Positions 23,003 to 30,710 of a DNA stretch of 64,000 nt are shown piece after piece. The notes under the pieces were generated by a model. That model saw only the letters and a program-made list of their open reading frames with translations, was not told the origin of the DNA and did not search any database. Every line of letters starts with the position of its first letter. The stretch's first letter is position 1. The stretch spans positions 372,001 through 436,000 of the forward strand of contig NZ_CP007511.1 of NCBI RefSeq assembly GCF_000818015.1, read 5' to 3'. Position numbers and translations under genes: made by a program. Source of the DNA: Stutzerimonas balearica DSM 6083. Lineage in GTDB: Bacteria; Pseudomonadota; Gammaproteobacteria; Pseudomonadales; Pseudomonadaceae.

Positions 23003-24420
23003 ACAGCGCCTTGCTCAGCCTGCTGCTGCCGCTGGCCGGCGCGCTCTGGCTGCTGCTGGCCCGGCCGCGTCGACCGGGACGCTGGGTGGTCGCTGTGAGC
23101 CTCGCCAGCCTGCTGGCCGCAGCCTTGGCGCTCGTCGAGGTCCTCGCCGGTGGCAGCCAGCAGCTGCTGGTCGGTGGCTGGGCGGAAGGCTTGGCGATCC
23201 GCCTGCGGCTGACCCCGCTGGCCGCGCTGCTGTTGCTGTTCACCGCGTTGCTGCACCTGCTGGTAGCGCTGTACGCCACGCGCATCGCCCATGCGGCGGG
23301 CGGCGAGGACTTCTGGCCACTGTCCTGCCTGCTGCAGGCGGCGCTCGCGGCGCTCTGGCTGTCAGCGGATCTGTTCAATCTCTACGTCACGCTGGAGCTG
23401 CTCGCCCTCTGCGCGGTGGCGCTGGTCGCACTGGCCGGCGATGCGGCCTGGAAGCCGGCGCTCAATTACCTGCTGCTGTCGCTCGCCGGTTCGCTGGCCT
23501 ATCTGCTGGGCGTGACACTGCTCTACGGACGCTACGGCGTACTCGACATCCCCTCGCTGGCGGCGTTGGCCGAGGCGGATGCCGCCACCCGCACGGCGCT
23601 GTTGCTGGCCAGCCTCGGCCTGATGCTCAAGGCGGCGCTGTGGCCACTGCACCTGTGGTTGCCACCGGCCCACGCCGCGGCGCCGACGGCAGTCAGCGCC
23701 CTGCTTTCGGCGCTGGTGGTCAAGGGGCCGCTGTACATCCTCTGGCTGCTGTGGAGCGAGATTGCCCCCGCCGAGCTGGGCCGCGAGGCCGGTGGCCTGT
23801 TCGCCGCCGCCGGCGTGCTGGCGCTGCTGGCGGGCGGATGGTCGGCGCTGCGTGCGCCGTTGCTCAAGAGCCTGGTCGCCTATTCGACGGTGGCCCAGCT
23901 GGGGTATGCGCTGCTCGCGCTCGGCCTGTTGCTGCAGCTGCAGGACCCGCGACTGCACGCTGCGCTGTGGCTGTTCGTGCTGGCGCACGGGCTGGCCAAG
24001 GCCTCGATGTTTCTCGCTGCCGGTGAGCTGAAGAGCATTCTGGGCAGCACGCGCGTACGCGGGATGAAGGGAGCCAGCCAGAACGTGCCGGTGGCGCTGA
24101 CCGCCTTTGCCGTGGCCGGTGGCAGCCTGATCGGGCTGCCGCCCAGTGGCGGTTTTGTCGCCAAATGGCTGCTGCTCGAGCCGCTGCTGGCCGAGCCGCG
24201 GCTGTGGCCCTGGGCCTTCGGCATCCTGCTCGGCACGCTGCTCTCGGCTGCCTATGTGATGCGCGTGGTCAGCCATGGCTTCGACCGCGCCCGGCCGAAC
24301 CCGCCGAGCCTGCGTGCCGATCGCCCGGCGCAATGGCTGGCGCTGCTGCCGGCGCTGCTGGTCTGGTGCCTGGCGCTGGTCAGCGAACCGCTGCTGCGCT
24401 GGCTCGGAGGGCTGGGCTGA
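22999..24420 (+). CDS. mrpD: MrpD/NuoN-like antiporter subunit 1, 473 aa
   Basis: A member of the proton-pumping antiporter family shared with complex I. The conserved TM5 glutamate (LYVTLELLALC), TM7 lysine (LGLMLKAALWPLHLWLPPAHA) and TM8 lysine (SALVVKGPLY) are present. So is LVAYSTVAQLGYALLALGL, the discontinuous-helix region. It is coupled to mrpC through ATGA. Confidence 0.87.
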   Translation: MNSALLSLLLPLAGALWLLLARPRRPGRWVVAVSLASLLAAALALVEVLAGGSQQLLVGGWAEGLAIRLRLTPLAALLLLFTALLHLLVALYATRIAHAAGGEDFWPLSCLLQAALAALWLSADLFNLYVTLELLALCAVALVALAGDAAWKPALNYLLLSLAGSLAYLLGVTLLYGRYGVLDIPSLAALAEADAATRTALLLASLGLMLKAALWPLHLWLPPAHAAAPTAVSALLSALVVKGPLYILWLLWSEIAPAELGREAGGLFAAAGVLALLAGGWSALRAPLLKSLVAYSTVAQLGYALLALGLLLQLQDPRLHAALWLFVLAHGLAKASMFLAAGELKSILGSTRVRGMKGASQNVPVALTAFAVAGGSLIGLPPSGGFVAKWLLLEPLLAEPRLWPWAFGILLGTLLSAAYVMRVVSHGFDRARPNPPSLRADRPAQWLALLPALLVWCLALVSEPLLRWLGGLG

Positions 24421-25916
24421 TGAATCCGCAGACCTGGCTGCCGCTGGCGATCGTACTCAGCTCGCTGCTGCCCGGGCTGGTCATCTTCGCCCTGCGCGAG
24501 GAGCAGCAGCGCCTGCGGGTGACGCTCAACCTGCTCGGCGTGACCGTCAAGCTGGTGCTGGTGGGCTGGTTGCTCTACGGCGTCAGCCAGGGGCTGGAGT
24601 TCCGTTTCAGCGTGCCGCTGTTGCCAGGGGCGCCGCTGGTGCTGCAGGCCGACGCGCTGTCGCTGCTGTTCGTCGCGCTGTCTTCGCTGCTCTGGGCGGC
24701 GACTACGCTGTACGCCATCGGCTACCTGGAGCGCTCACCGCTGCGCTCGCGCTTCTTCGGCTATTTCAGCCTCTGCGTCAGCGCCACCGTGGGCATCGCC
24801 CTGGCCGGCAACCTGGTCAGCTTTCTGCTGTTCTACGAACTGCTGACGCTGGCGACCTTTCCGCTGGTGGTGCACCGCGGCACGCCCGATTCGCTGGCCG
24901 CCGGCCGGGTCTACCTCGCCTATACGCTGGGCGGCGGGGCGCTGGTGCTGATGGGCGTGGCCCTGCTGCACGGGCTGGCGGGCACGCCGGACTTCCAGGC
25001 GGCCGGCTACCTGCTCGGCCAGGTCGACGAACATGAACTGGCACTGCGCGTGGCCTTTGTGCTGCTGATCGCCGGGCTGGGGGTCAAGGCGGCGCTGATT
25101 CCGCTGCACGGCTGGCTGCCCCAGGCGATGGTCGCGCCGGCGCCGGTCAGCGCGCTGTTGCACGCGGTGGCGGTGGTCAAGGCCGGCGCCTTTGGCATCG
25201 TCCGCGTGGTCTACGACGTATACGGCGCCGAGGCGCTGCTCGAACTGGAACTGACTCGGCCGCTGCTCTGGCTGGCGGCAGCGACCATCCTGTTCGGCTC
25301 GTTGCGCGCGCTGCAGCAACAGGAGCTGAAGAAGCGCCTGGCCTACTCGACGATCAGCCAGGTGTCCTACATCACCCTGGGCGTCGCCCTGCTCGGGCCG
25401 ATCGCCGCGGTGGGCGGGCTGGTGCACCTGGTGCACCAGGGGCTGATGAAGGTCACGCTGTTCTACTGCGCCGGCAATTTCGCCGAGACCCTCGGCATTC
25501 ACCGCGTCCGCGAAATGGACGGTGTCGGCCGGCGCATGCCCTGGACCATGACCGCCTTTTCGGTTGGCGCGCTGGGCATGATCGGCATTCCGCCGATCGC
25601 CGGGTTCATCAGCAAGTGGACGCTGGGCTTGGGCGCGCTGGAGGTCGGCCAGGACTGGGTCGTCCTGGTGCTGCTCGGTTCCGCCTTGCTCAATGCGGCG
25701 TACTTTCTGCCGCTGCTCTGGCGCGGCTGGTTCGCCACGCCGGCGGACTGGCACGAGAACCGCTGGGCCGAACGGCGCCTGGAAACCCACTGGATGCTCC
25801 TGTTGCCCCCAATGTTCACCGCGCTGCTGTCGTTGCTGGTCGGCCTGCTGGCGGCCACCGCGTTGAGCCCGCTGGGCTGGAGTCAGCTGATCGTCGAGCG
25901 GGAGTTCGTCCTGTGA
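24420..25916 (+). CDS. MrpD/NuoL-like antiporter subunit 2, 498 aa
   Basis: A second antiporter-type membrane subunit with TM5 glutamate (LLFYELLTLATFPLVVH), TM7 lysine (GLGVKAALIPLHGWLPQAMVA) and the VKAGAFGIVRVVYDVYG lysine. It also has KRLAYSTISQVSYITLG. It starts one base inside the previous stop (TGATG). Having separate copies rather than a fused MrpA fits the Mbx-like gene order. Confidence 0.85.
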   Translation: MNPQTWLPLAIVLSSLLPGLVIFALREEQQRLRVTLNLLGVTVKLVLVGWLLYGVSQGLEFRFSVPLLPGAPLVLQADALSLLFVALSSLLWAATTLYAIGYLERSPLRSRFFGYFSLCVSATVGIALAGNLVSFLLFYELLTLATFPLVVHRGTPDSLAAGRVYLAYTLGGGALVLMGVALLHGLAGTPDFQAAGYLLGQVDEHELALRVAFVLLIAGLGVKAALIPLHGWLPQAMVAPAPVSALLHAVAVVKAGAFGIVRVVYDVYGAEALLELELTRPLLWLAAATILFGSLRALQQQELKKRLAYSTISQVSYITLGVALLGPIAAVGGLVHLVHQGLMKVTLFYCAGNFAETLGIHRVREMDGVGRRMPWTMTAFSVGALGMIGIPPIAGFISKWTLGLGALEVGQDWVVLVLLGSALLNAAYFLPLLWRGWFATPADWHENRWAERRLETHWMLLLPPMFTALLSLLVGLLAATALSPLGWSQLIVEREFVL

Positions 25917-27575
25917 ACGCCTGGCTCTGGCTGCTGGTGCCGCTCGCACCGCTGCTTGCCGCAGCCCTGCTGCCGTGGCTGCGCGAGCGCCTCCTGCCGC
26001 TGCTGCCGCTGACCTGCCTGCCGGGTCTGCTGGCAGCCCTGCAGCCGGCGCCGGCGCTGGAACTGCCCTGGCTGTGGGAAGGCGTGCGCTGGGGCGGCGA
26101 TGACCTGCTGACGCGCGCCTGGCTGGGCTTTTCCGCAGTGCTCTGGGCGGCCGCCGCCTGGTCGGCGGTTGGCAGCCTGGCAGGCGATGCGAAGCGGCTG
26201 CGCTTCTGGGTGTTCTGGCAGCTGGCGTTGGCCGGCAACCTGCTGCTGATCGTTGCTACCGACGCGCTCAGCTTCTACCTGGGCTTCAGCGCCATGAGCC
26301 TGGCTGCCTACGGGTTGATCGCCCACCACGCCGGGCCGCGCCCGCGCCGCGCCGCGCCGCGCCGCGCGCTTGTACCTGCAGCTGGCGCTGTGCGGCGAGA
26401 TGTTGCTGCTCGCCGGGCTGCTGCTGCGTAGCCACGCGACCGGGCAGGCGTTCGACTTCGCCAGCTGGCAGGCCCAGCCGATCGACTCGCTCAGCCTGGG
26501 CCTGCTGCTGGTCGGCCTGGGCCTGAAGGCGGGTTTCTGGCCGCTGCATGTCTGGCTGCCGCTGGCCCACCCCGAGGCGCCGGCACCGGCCAGTGCGGTG
26601 CTTTCCGGGGCGATGCTCAAGGCCGGGGTGCTGGGTCTCTGGCGATGCCTGCCGGCGGCCGATCCGACGCTCGCGGCCTGGAGCACGCCCATGCTGCTGG
26701 CCGGGCTGTTCGGCGCCTTCTATGCCGCCGCGCTGGGGCTGTGTGCCAGCAAGCCCAAGGCGGTGCTGGCCTGGTCATCGGTGAGCCAGATGGGCTGGCT
26801 GCTGATGATCCTGGCGCTGGCCTGGGGCGCCGGGGCGCCGTCTGCGGCGTTGCTGACCCTGCTGGTGCTGTTCGGCGTGCATCACGGCCTGGCCAAGGGG
26901 GCGCTGTTTCTCGCCGCCGGGCTGGCGCACGACAGTCGCCTCACGCGCGGCACCTGGCTCGTGCTCTGGTTACCGGTGCTGGCAATCATGGGCGCGCCGC
27001 TGACCAGCGGAGCGGCGGTGAAGTACTTGCTCAAGGATGCCTGGCACGCCAGCCCGCTTGCCGCCTGGGGCGTGCTGTTGGCGCTGGCCAGCGTGGCCAC
27101 CGCGCTGTTGCTGCTGCGCGCCCTGTGGCTGCTGCGTGGCGAGCAGCGGGCGATGCGCCGACCGGCGCCGCGGCCATCGCAATGGTTGCCCTGGGCGCTG
27201 CTGAGCCTCGCGCCGCTGGTATTGCCGTGGGTCTGGTCGCCGCTGCGCGAACCGCTGCTTGCCGGGCTCTATCCCGGCGCTGTCTGGGCGGCACTCTGGC
27301 CGTTGCTGGCAGCGCTGGGCCTGGCCGCCCTCGCATTGCAGCAGGGCTGGAAGGTTCCGCGGCGCCTGAGGCAGCTGCCGAACCCGGCGCTGGTGGCGTC
27401 GCTGTGGCTGACCCGGCTGCTGCGCCGCCCACCCCTGCCGGAGCCGAACTGGCAGCCCGATCGCAGCGCCTGGCGCCGTCGCGAGCGGCTCTGGAACCGC
27501 TGGCTCGATCGCGGTGTGCTGGCTTTCAGTGCCTGGCTGCTGGCGCTGCTGCTCTGGCTCGGCTGGCTCTGGTGA
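25913..27575 (+). pseudogene. MrpD/NuoN-like antiporter subunit 3, out of frame at a CGCGC repeat
   Basis: The GTG start at 25913 is coupled to the previous stop. The first 152 codons read MNAWLWLLVPLAPLLAAALL through FYLGFSAMSLAAYGLIAHHAGPRPRR. The protein then continues from LYLQLALCGEMLLLAGLLL at 26370 in another frame, to 27575. The break lies in five perfect CGCGC units at 26343-26367; three or six units would restore one frame of about 555 codons. The TM5 glutamate found in the other subunits is replaced (FSAMSL), while lysines in LKAGFWPLHVWLPLAHP and MLKAGVLGLWR remain, so this subunit may not pump. It is either phase-variable, a pseudogene or a sequencing error. Confidence 0.75.
26343..26367 (+). 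repeat. Pentanucleotide tract (CGCGC)5 inside the third antiporter gene
   Basis: Five exact tandem copies occupy the point where the coding frame changes. Unit length 5 is not divisible by 3, so each slip changes frame, as in known contingency loci. Confidence 0.85.
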
Positions 27576-27748
27576 GACCGGGCACGGCGCCCCCTTGCCC
27601 AACTTGATCGAGCACGCAAAAGCGCTGCCTGCCCACAGATGTTTCGAAACTTTTCAGCGAGCGCTCCGCTCCTATTTTTTGGTGCGCGACCGATCGCGCT
27701 CCGACTTTCCCCATGCCTGCTGGCAGGCGCGCAGACAAGGAGGTAGCA

Positions 27749-28900
27749 GTGCAACGCTTCGATGTGCTGGATAGTTTTCGCGGCCTCTGTGCCTTGGCCG
27801 TGGTGTTGTTCCACGCGCAGATCCTGCTGAGCTTTTCCGAGCTCGGGTTCTTTCGCAACGCGGACCTGTTCGTCGAGTTCTTTTTCGTGCTCAGTGGCTT
27901 CGTGCTCTGCCACGCCTACGGCAACCGGCCGTTCAGCCCGGACGTGCTGCGCCGTTTCGTGATCAGCCGGACATTCCGCCTGCTGCCCCTGCACCTGGTG
28001 ATGCTCGCCGTGTTCATCCTGCTCGAGTGCGCCAAGCTGGTCGCCCAGCATCACGGCTTCTCGTTCAACGACCCGGCCTTCAGTGGCAAGACCGCACCCG
28101 GCGAAATCCTGCCCAATGCGCTGCTCATGCAGTCCTGGCTGCCCTGGAGCGAAAGCCTGTCGTTCAACACGCCGGCATGGAGCATCAGCATCGAGTACTA
28201 CCTGTATCTGGTGTTCGGCCTGACGCTGCTGCTGATGCCGCGCCGCAGCCTGCAGCTGTTCGCCGCGGTATCGCTGGTGAGCGCTGCGTTGCTGTTCGTC
28301 GAGCCGGAGCCGATGCTGGCGTTCATCCGCCGTGGCGGCACCTGTTTCTTTGCCGGCGTGCTGCTGTACCGGCTCTACGAGCGAATCCGCGAGGCGGTGA
28401 TGCGGCTGGACGACGGCCCCCTGTTCGATGCGCTGGAGCTGCTCGGTGTGCTGCTGGTCTACCGGGTGCTGACCGCCGAACTACCGCACAAGGGGCTGCT
28501 CGCCAGCCTGCTGTTCTGCGCCGTGATCCTGGTCTTCGCCTTCGAGCGCGGGGTGATCTCGCGGCTGCTGCGGATGCGGCTGTTCAAGCGCCTCGGCGAG
28601 CTGTCGTTCTCGATCTACCTGACCCATGCCGCGGTGCTGTTCGTCTTCACCAGCGTGGCGATCGTGCTGTCGCGGCTGCTCGGCGCCGAGTTCACGGTGA
28701 TTCTGGAGAACCCGCAGAGCCACCAGATCATGCGCTACATCACCTCCGGCGATCGCCTGATCGATGTGCTGCTGACCGTGGCCTTGCTGGGCGCGGTGCT
28801 GATGGTCTCGACGTTCACCTACCACTGCATCGAACTCAAGGGCATGGCGCTCGGCCGGCGCCTGAGCCAGAGCCAGCCGCGGCACCTGTCGCGGGTCTAG
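27749..28900 (+). CDS. Acyltransferase-3 family membrane protein, 383 aa
   Basis: The family signature is visible at the N-terminus (FDVLDSFRGLCALAVVLFHA), along with VEFFFVLSGFVL and the catalytic-site neighbourhood WSISIEYYLYLVFGL. About ten hydrophobic helices follow. Such enzymes O-acylate surface sugars or lipids; which one cannot be said. The GTG at 27749 is chosen because AAGGAGG lies six bases upstream. It converges with the curli-like genes, with only four bases between. Confidence 0.82.
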   Translation: MQRFDVLDSFRGLCALAVVLFHAQILLSFSELGFFRNADLFVEFFFVLSGFVLCHAYGNRPFSPDVLRRFVISRTFRLLPLHLVMLAVFILLECAKLVAQHHGFSFNDPAFSGKTAPGEILPNALLMQSWLPWSESLSFNTPAWSISIEYYLYLVFGLTLLLMPRRSLQLFAAVSLVSAALLFVEPEPMLAFIRRGGTCFFAGVLLYRLYERIREAVMRLDDGPLFDALELLGVLLVYRVLTAELPHKGLLASLLFCAVILVFAFERGVISRLLRMRLFKRLGELSFSIYLTHAAVLFVFTSVAIVLSRLLGAEFTVILENPQSHQIMRYITSGDRLIDVLLTVALLGAVLMVSTFTYHCIELKGMALGRRLSQSQPRHLSRV

Positions 28901-28904
28901 CGGC

Positions 28905-29270
28905 TCAGCCGGCGTGGCTTTCCGGCGCCTCCGCCGGCGGCCACTGCCGGCGGATCGGAGGCTGTTCGCGGCCATCGACCCACCAGCGCAGCTCGGCCTG
29001 CAACCGAACCCCGGCTCCAGCACCGAGGCGATTGCGCACCGGGCAGAGCGGTTCGCTCGCGGCCACCAGCGTGCCGCCCTGGCCGCTGCGACTGGTGCCG
29101 GCGGCGCCGGTCGAGGTCAGCTGCAGGCGATAGCGCACCTGCTGGCCGTGGCCGGTAAAGCACAGTTGAGTCTGTATCCCATCCTCGCCGGCGGCGGAGA
29201 GGCTGAGCGCTGCCTGTACGCCATCCGCGGCGCTGGCGAGCAGTATCGAGGCGAGTGTCATGGCGAGCAT
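28905..29270 (-). CDS. Curli-assembly CsgC/CsgH-like periplasmic protein, 121 aa
   Basis: A signal-peptide-like start (MLAMTLASILLASAADGVQA) precedes a short beta-rich domain. This has the pattern VRYRLQLTSTGAAGTSRSGQGG, which recalls CsgC/CsgH proteins that prevent premature curlin polymerisation. A cysteine occurs in each half (LCFTG; LCPV). AGGAAG lies before the ATG. The position directly after a curlin-repeat gene supports the assignment; the family call itself is moderate. Confidence 0.55.
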   Translation of the reverse strand: MLAMTLASILLASAADGVQAALSLSAAGEDGIQTQLCFTGHGQQVRYRLQLTSTGAAGTSRSGQGGTLVAASEPLCPVRNRLGAGAGVRLQAELRWWVDGREQPPIRRQWPPAEAPESHAG

Positions 29271-29307
29271 CCGTTCGGCTTCCTGCGTAGGCGGCGTCCT
29301 GCCGGGT

Positions 29308-29775
29308 TCAACGCCGCTGGATGAGTTGGATGTCCATCCCCGAGCCGTGCTGGATGATCGCGCCGCTGAGGCCGTCGCCCTGCTGCTCCAGGCGTGCGTT
29401 GTTGTAGTCGCCAACCTGCTCGATGCTGGCCGCATTGTCGTTGCCGAGCTGGACGATGGCGGCGTTGTTGCCGTAACCGGACTGGCGGATCAGCGCCTCC
29501 AGCCCGCTGCCCTGCTGCAGGATCAGCGCTTCCTGGGCGGCACCGTTCTGCAGGATGCGGCCGCGCAGCAGCTGGCCGCGCTGGTCGAGCAGGGCCTGGT
29601 TGTCACTGCCCTGCTGCAGCACCCAGGCGCTGCGGTTCAGCGGATCCTGCGCGGCGGCGCCGGTCGCTGCGCCGTAGAGGTCGGCGTTGTCCAGCAGGTC
29701 GGCGGCCTGCAGCGTGGCGGGCCCGGCGAGCAGGGCGGCCAGGCCGAGCGCAGCGGCACAGAGGGGAGGCGTCAT
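29308..29775 (-). CDS. csgB: Curlin-repeat protein (CsgB-like minor subunit), 155 aa
   Basis: After a signal peptide (residues 1-24, PLCAAALGLAALLAGPATLQA) there are about five imperfect 22-residue curlin repeats with the Q-x-G-x-x-N-x-A pattern. Examples are LQQGSDNQALLDQ, LILQQGSGLEALIRQ, IVQLGNDNAASIEQ and IEQVGDYNNARLEQ. The C-terminus ends in QLIQRR, a basic tail like that of the nucleator CsgB. The product should nucleate or form amyloid fibres on the cell surface. No gene for a major CsgA subunit is in the window. The ATG at 29775 has GAGGAG six bases upstream, directly after a perfect hairpin. Confidence 0.8.
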   Translation of the reverse strand: MTPPLCAAALGLAALLAGPATLQAADLLDNADLYGAATGAAAQDPLNRSAWVLQQGSDNQALLDQRGQLLRGRILQNGAAQEALILQQGSGLEALIRQSGYGNNAAIVQLGNDNAASIEQVGDYNNARLEQQGDGLSGAIIQHGSGMDIQLIQRR

Positions 29776-29786
29776 GGCACGCTCCT

Positions 29787-29812
29787 CGAAGAATCGACCA
29801 GCCGATTCTTCG
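29787..29812. repeat. Perfect 10-bp inverted repeat abutting the csgB ribosome-binding site
   Basis: CGAAGAATCG and CGATTCTTCG flank a 6-base spacer. On the csgB mRNA the hairpin ends at the G that starts GAGGAG, so it could hide or expose the ribosome-binding site, or act as an operator. Confidence 0.75.
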
Positions 29813-29833
29813 CGCTGCCCGCTGGGCTGGATA

Positions 29834-29849
29834 TCCATCCGAGGATGGA
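29834..29849. repeat. Inverted repeat TCCATCC-GA-GGATGGA between csgD and csgB
   Basis: A perfect 7-bp dyad in the 109-base csgD-csgB gap. On the minus strand it is preceded, not followed, by a T run, so a terminator role is weak; an operator for CsgD is possible. Confidence 0.5.
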
Positions 29850-29884
29850 AAAACGCGCAAATGCGAGGCTTAAGCCGTACCGGC

Positions 29885-30550
29885 TCAGGCCTCGCACGAC
29901 TCGGTCCAGTCGAGCCGGCTGCGCAGCAGGTAGGCCGCCTCGGCGCGGTTGGAGGCGCCGATCTTGCGCAGCAGATTGTGGATATGGCTCTTGATGGTGT
30001 GCGGGCTCAGGCACAGGCGTTCGGCGATTTCCGCGTTGGACAGGCCTTTGCCGGCGAGGCTGAGGATCTCCCGTTCGCGCAGTGTCAGCGTGGCCTTGCT
30101 CTCGGCCAGCTGGCGCATCCGCCGCAACTGGCCGAGCAGCCGCTCCATGAGCATGCGCGGCAGCCAGTCGCCGCCGGCCAGCAGGGTGCGGATGCCACTG
30201 AGCAGGTGTTCGGGCGTGGCCTGGGTGTAGAACACGCCGCGTATCCAGGGGTGACGATCGACCAGCGCCATGGCCTGGTCCGGCACGATGTTGACCAGGG
30301 CCAGCGGCGTCTTGCCGTCGATCTGTTCGATCAGCGAGGACAGTTCGCCGGTTTCGCTGTGCCCGGCATCGACCAGGATCAGGTCGCCGTCGAGGCCGTT
30401 CTCCGGCGGCGACAGGCTGGCCAGTGCCACCTTGAGGTGGGCCTGTTCGTCGAGAAAGTGGCGAAAGAAGCGCCCCAGCAGTTCGTTGTGGGTCAGAAGG
30501 GTGACTCTGCCGCTGGCAGAGGTTTCGCCCCGGGTAAGATCCGCATCCAT
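29885..30550 (-). CDS. csgD: CsgD-like LuxR-family regulator, 221 aa
   Basis: The N-terminal atypical receiver domain (VTLLTHNELLGRFFRHFLDEQ; LILVDAG) lacks a full set of phosphorylation acids. The C-terminal LuxR helix-turn-helix is LTLREREILSLAGKGLSNAEIAERLCLSPHTIKSHIHNLLRKIG, as in CsgD. CsgD activates curli and matrix genes. The gene precedes csgB on the same strand, which fits a local regulator. It is divergent from the OPT transporter. Confidence 0.82.
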   Translation of the reverse strand: MDADLTRGETSASGRVTLLTHNELLGRFFRHFLDEQAHLKVALASLSPPENGLDGDLILVDAGHSETGELSSLIEQIDGKTPLALVNIVPDQAMALVDRHPWIRGVFYTQATPEHLLSGIRTLLAGGDWLPRMLMERLLGQLRRMRQLAESKATLTLREREILSLAGKGLSNAEIAERLCLSPHTIKSHIHNLLRKIGASNRAEAAYLLRSRLDWTESCEA

Positions 30551-30710
30551 GTCCGGTACCTAGAGTCGGGCTGCAAGTGAAAGGTGGCAAAAGTCACTAA
30601 CCGACCAGCCCCTGACGTCGAAGTTCATGCCGCGAGTGGAAAAGCCGCGAATATGCCGCCAATTCGAGGCGATTGCTTCGCGCCGTCGGCAAATGCGCTA
30701 GGGTTAGCGA

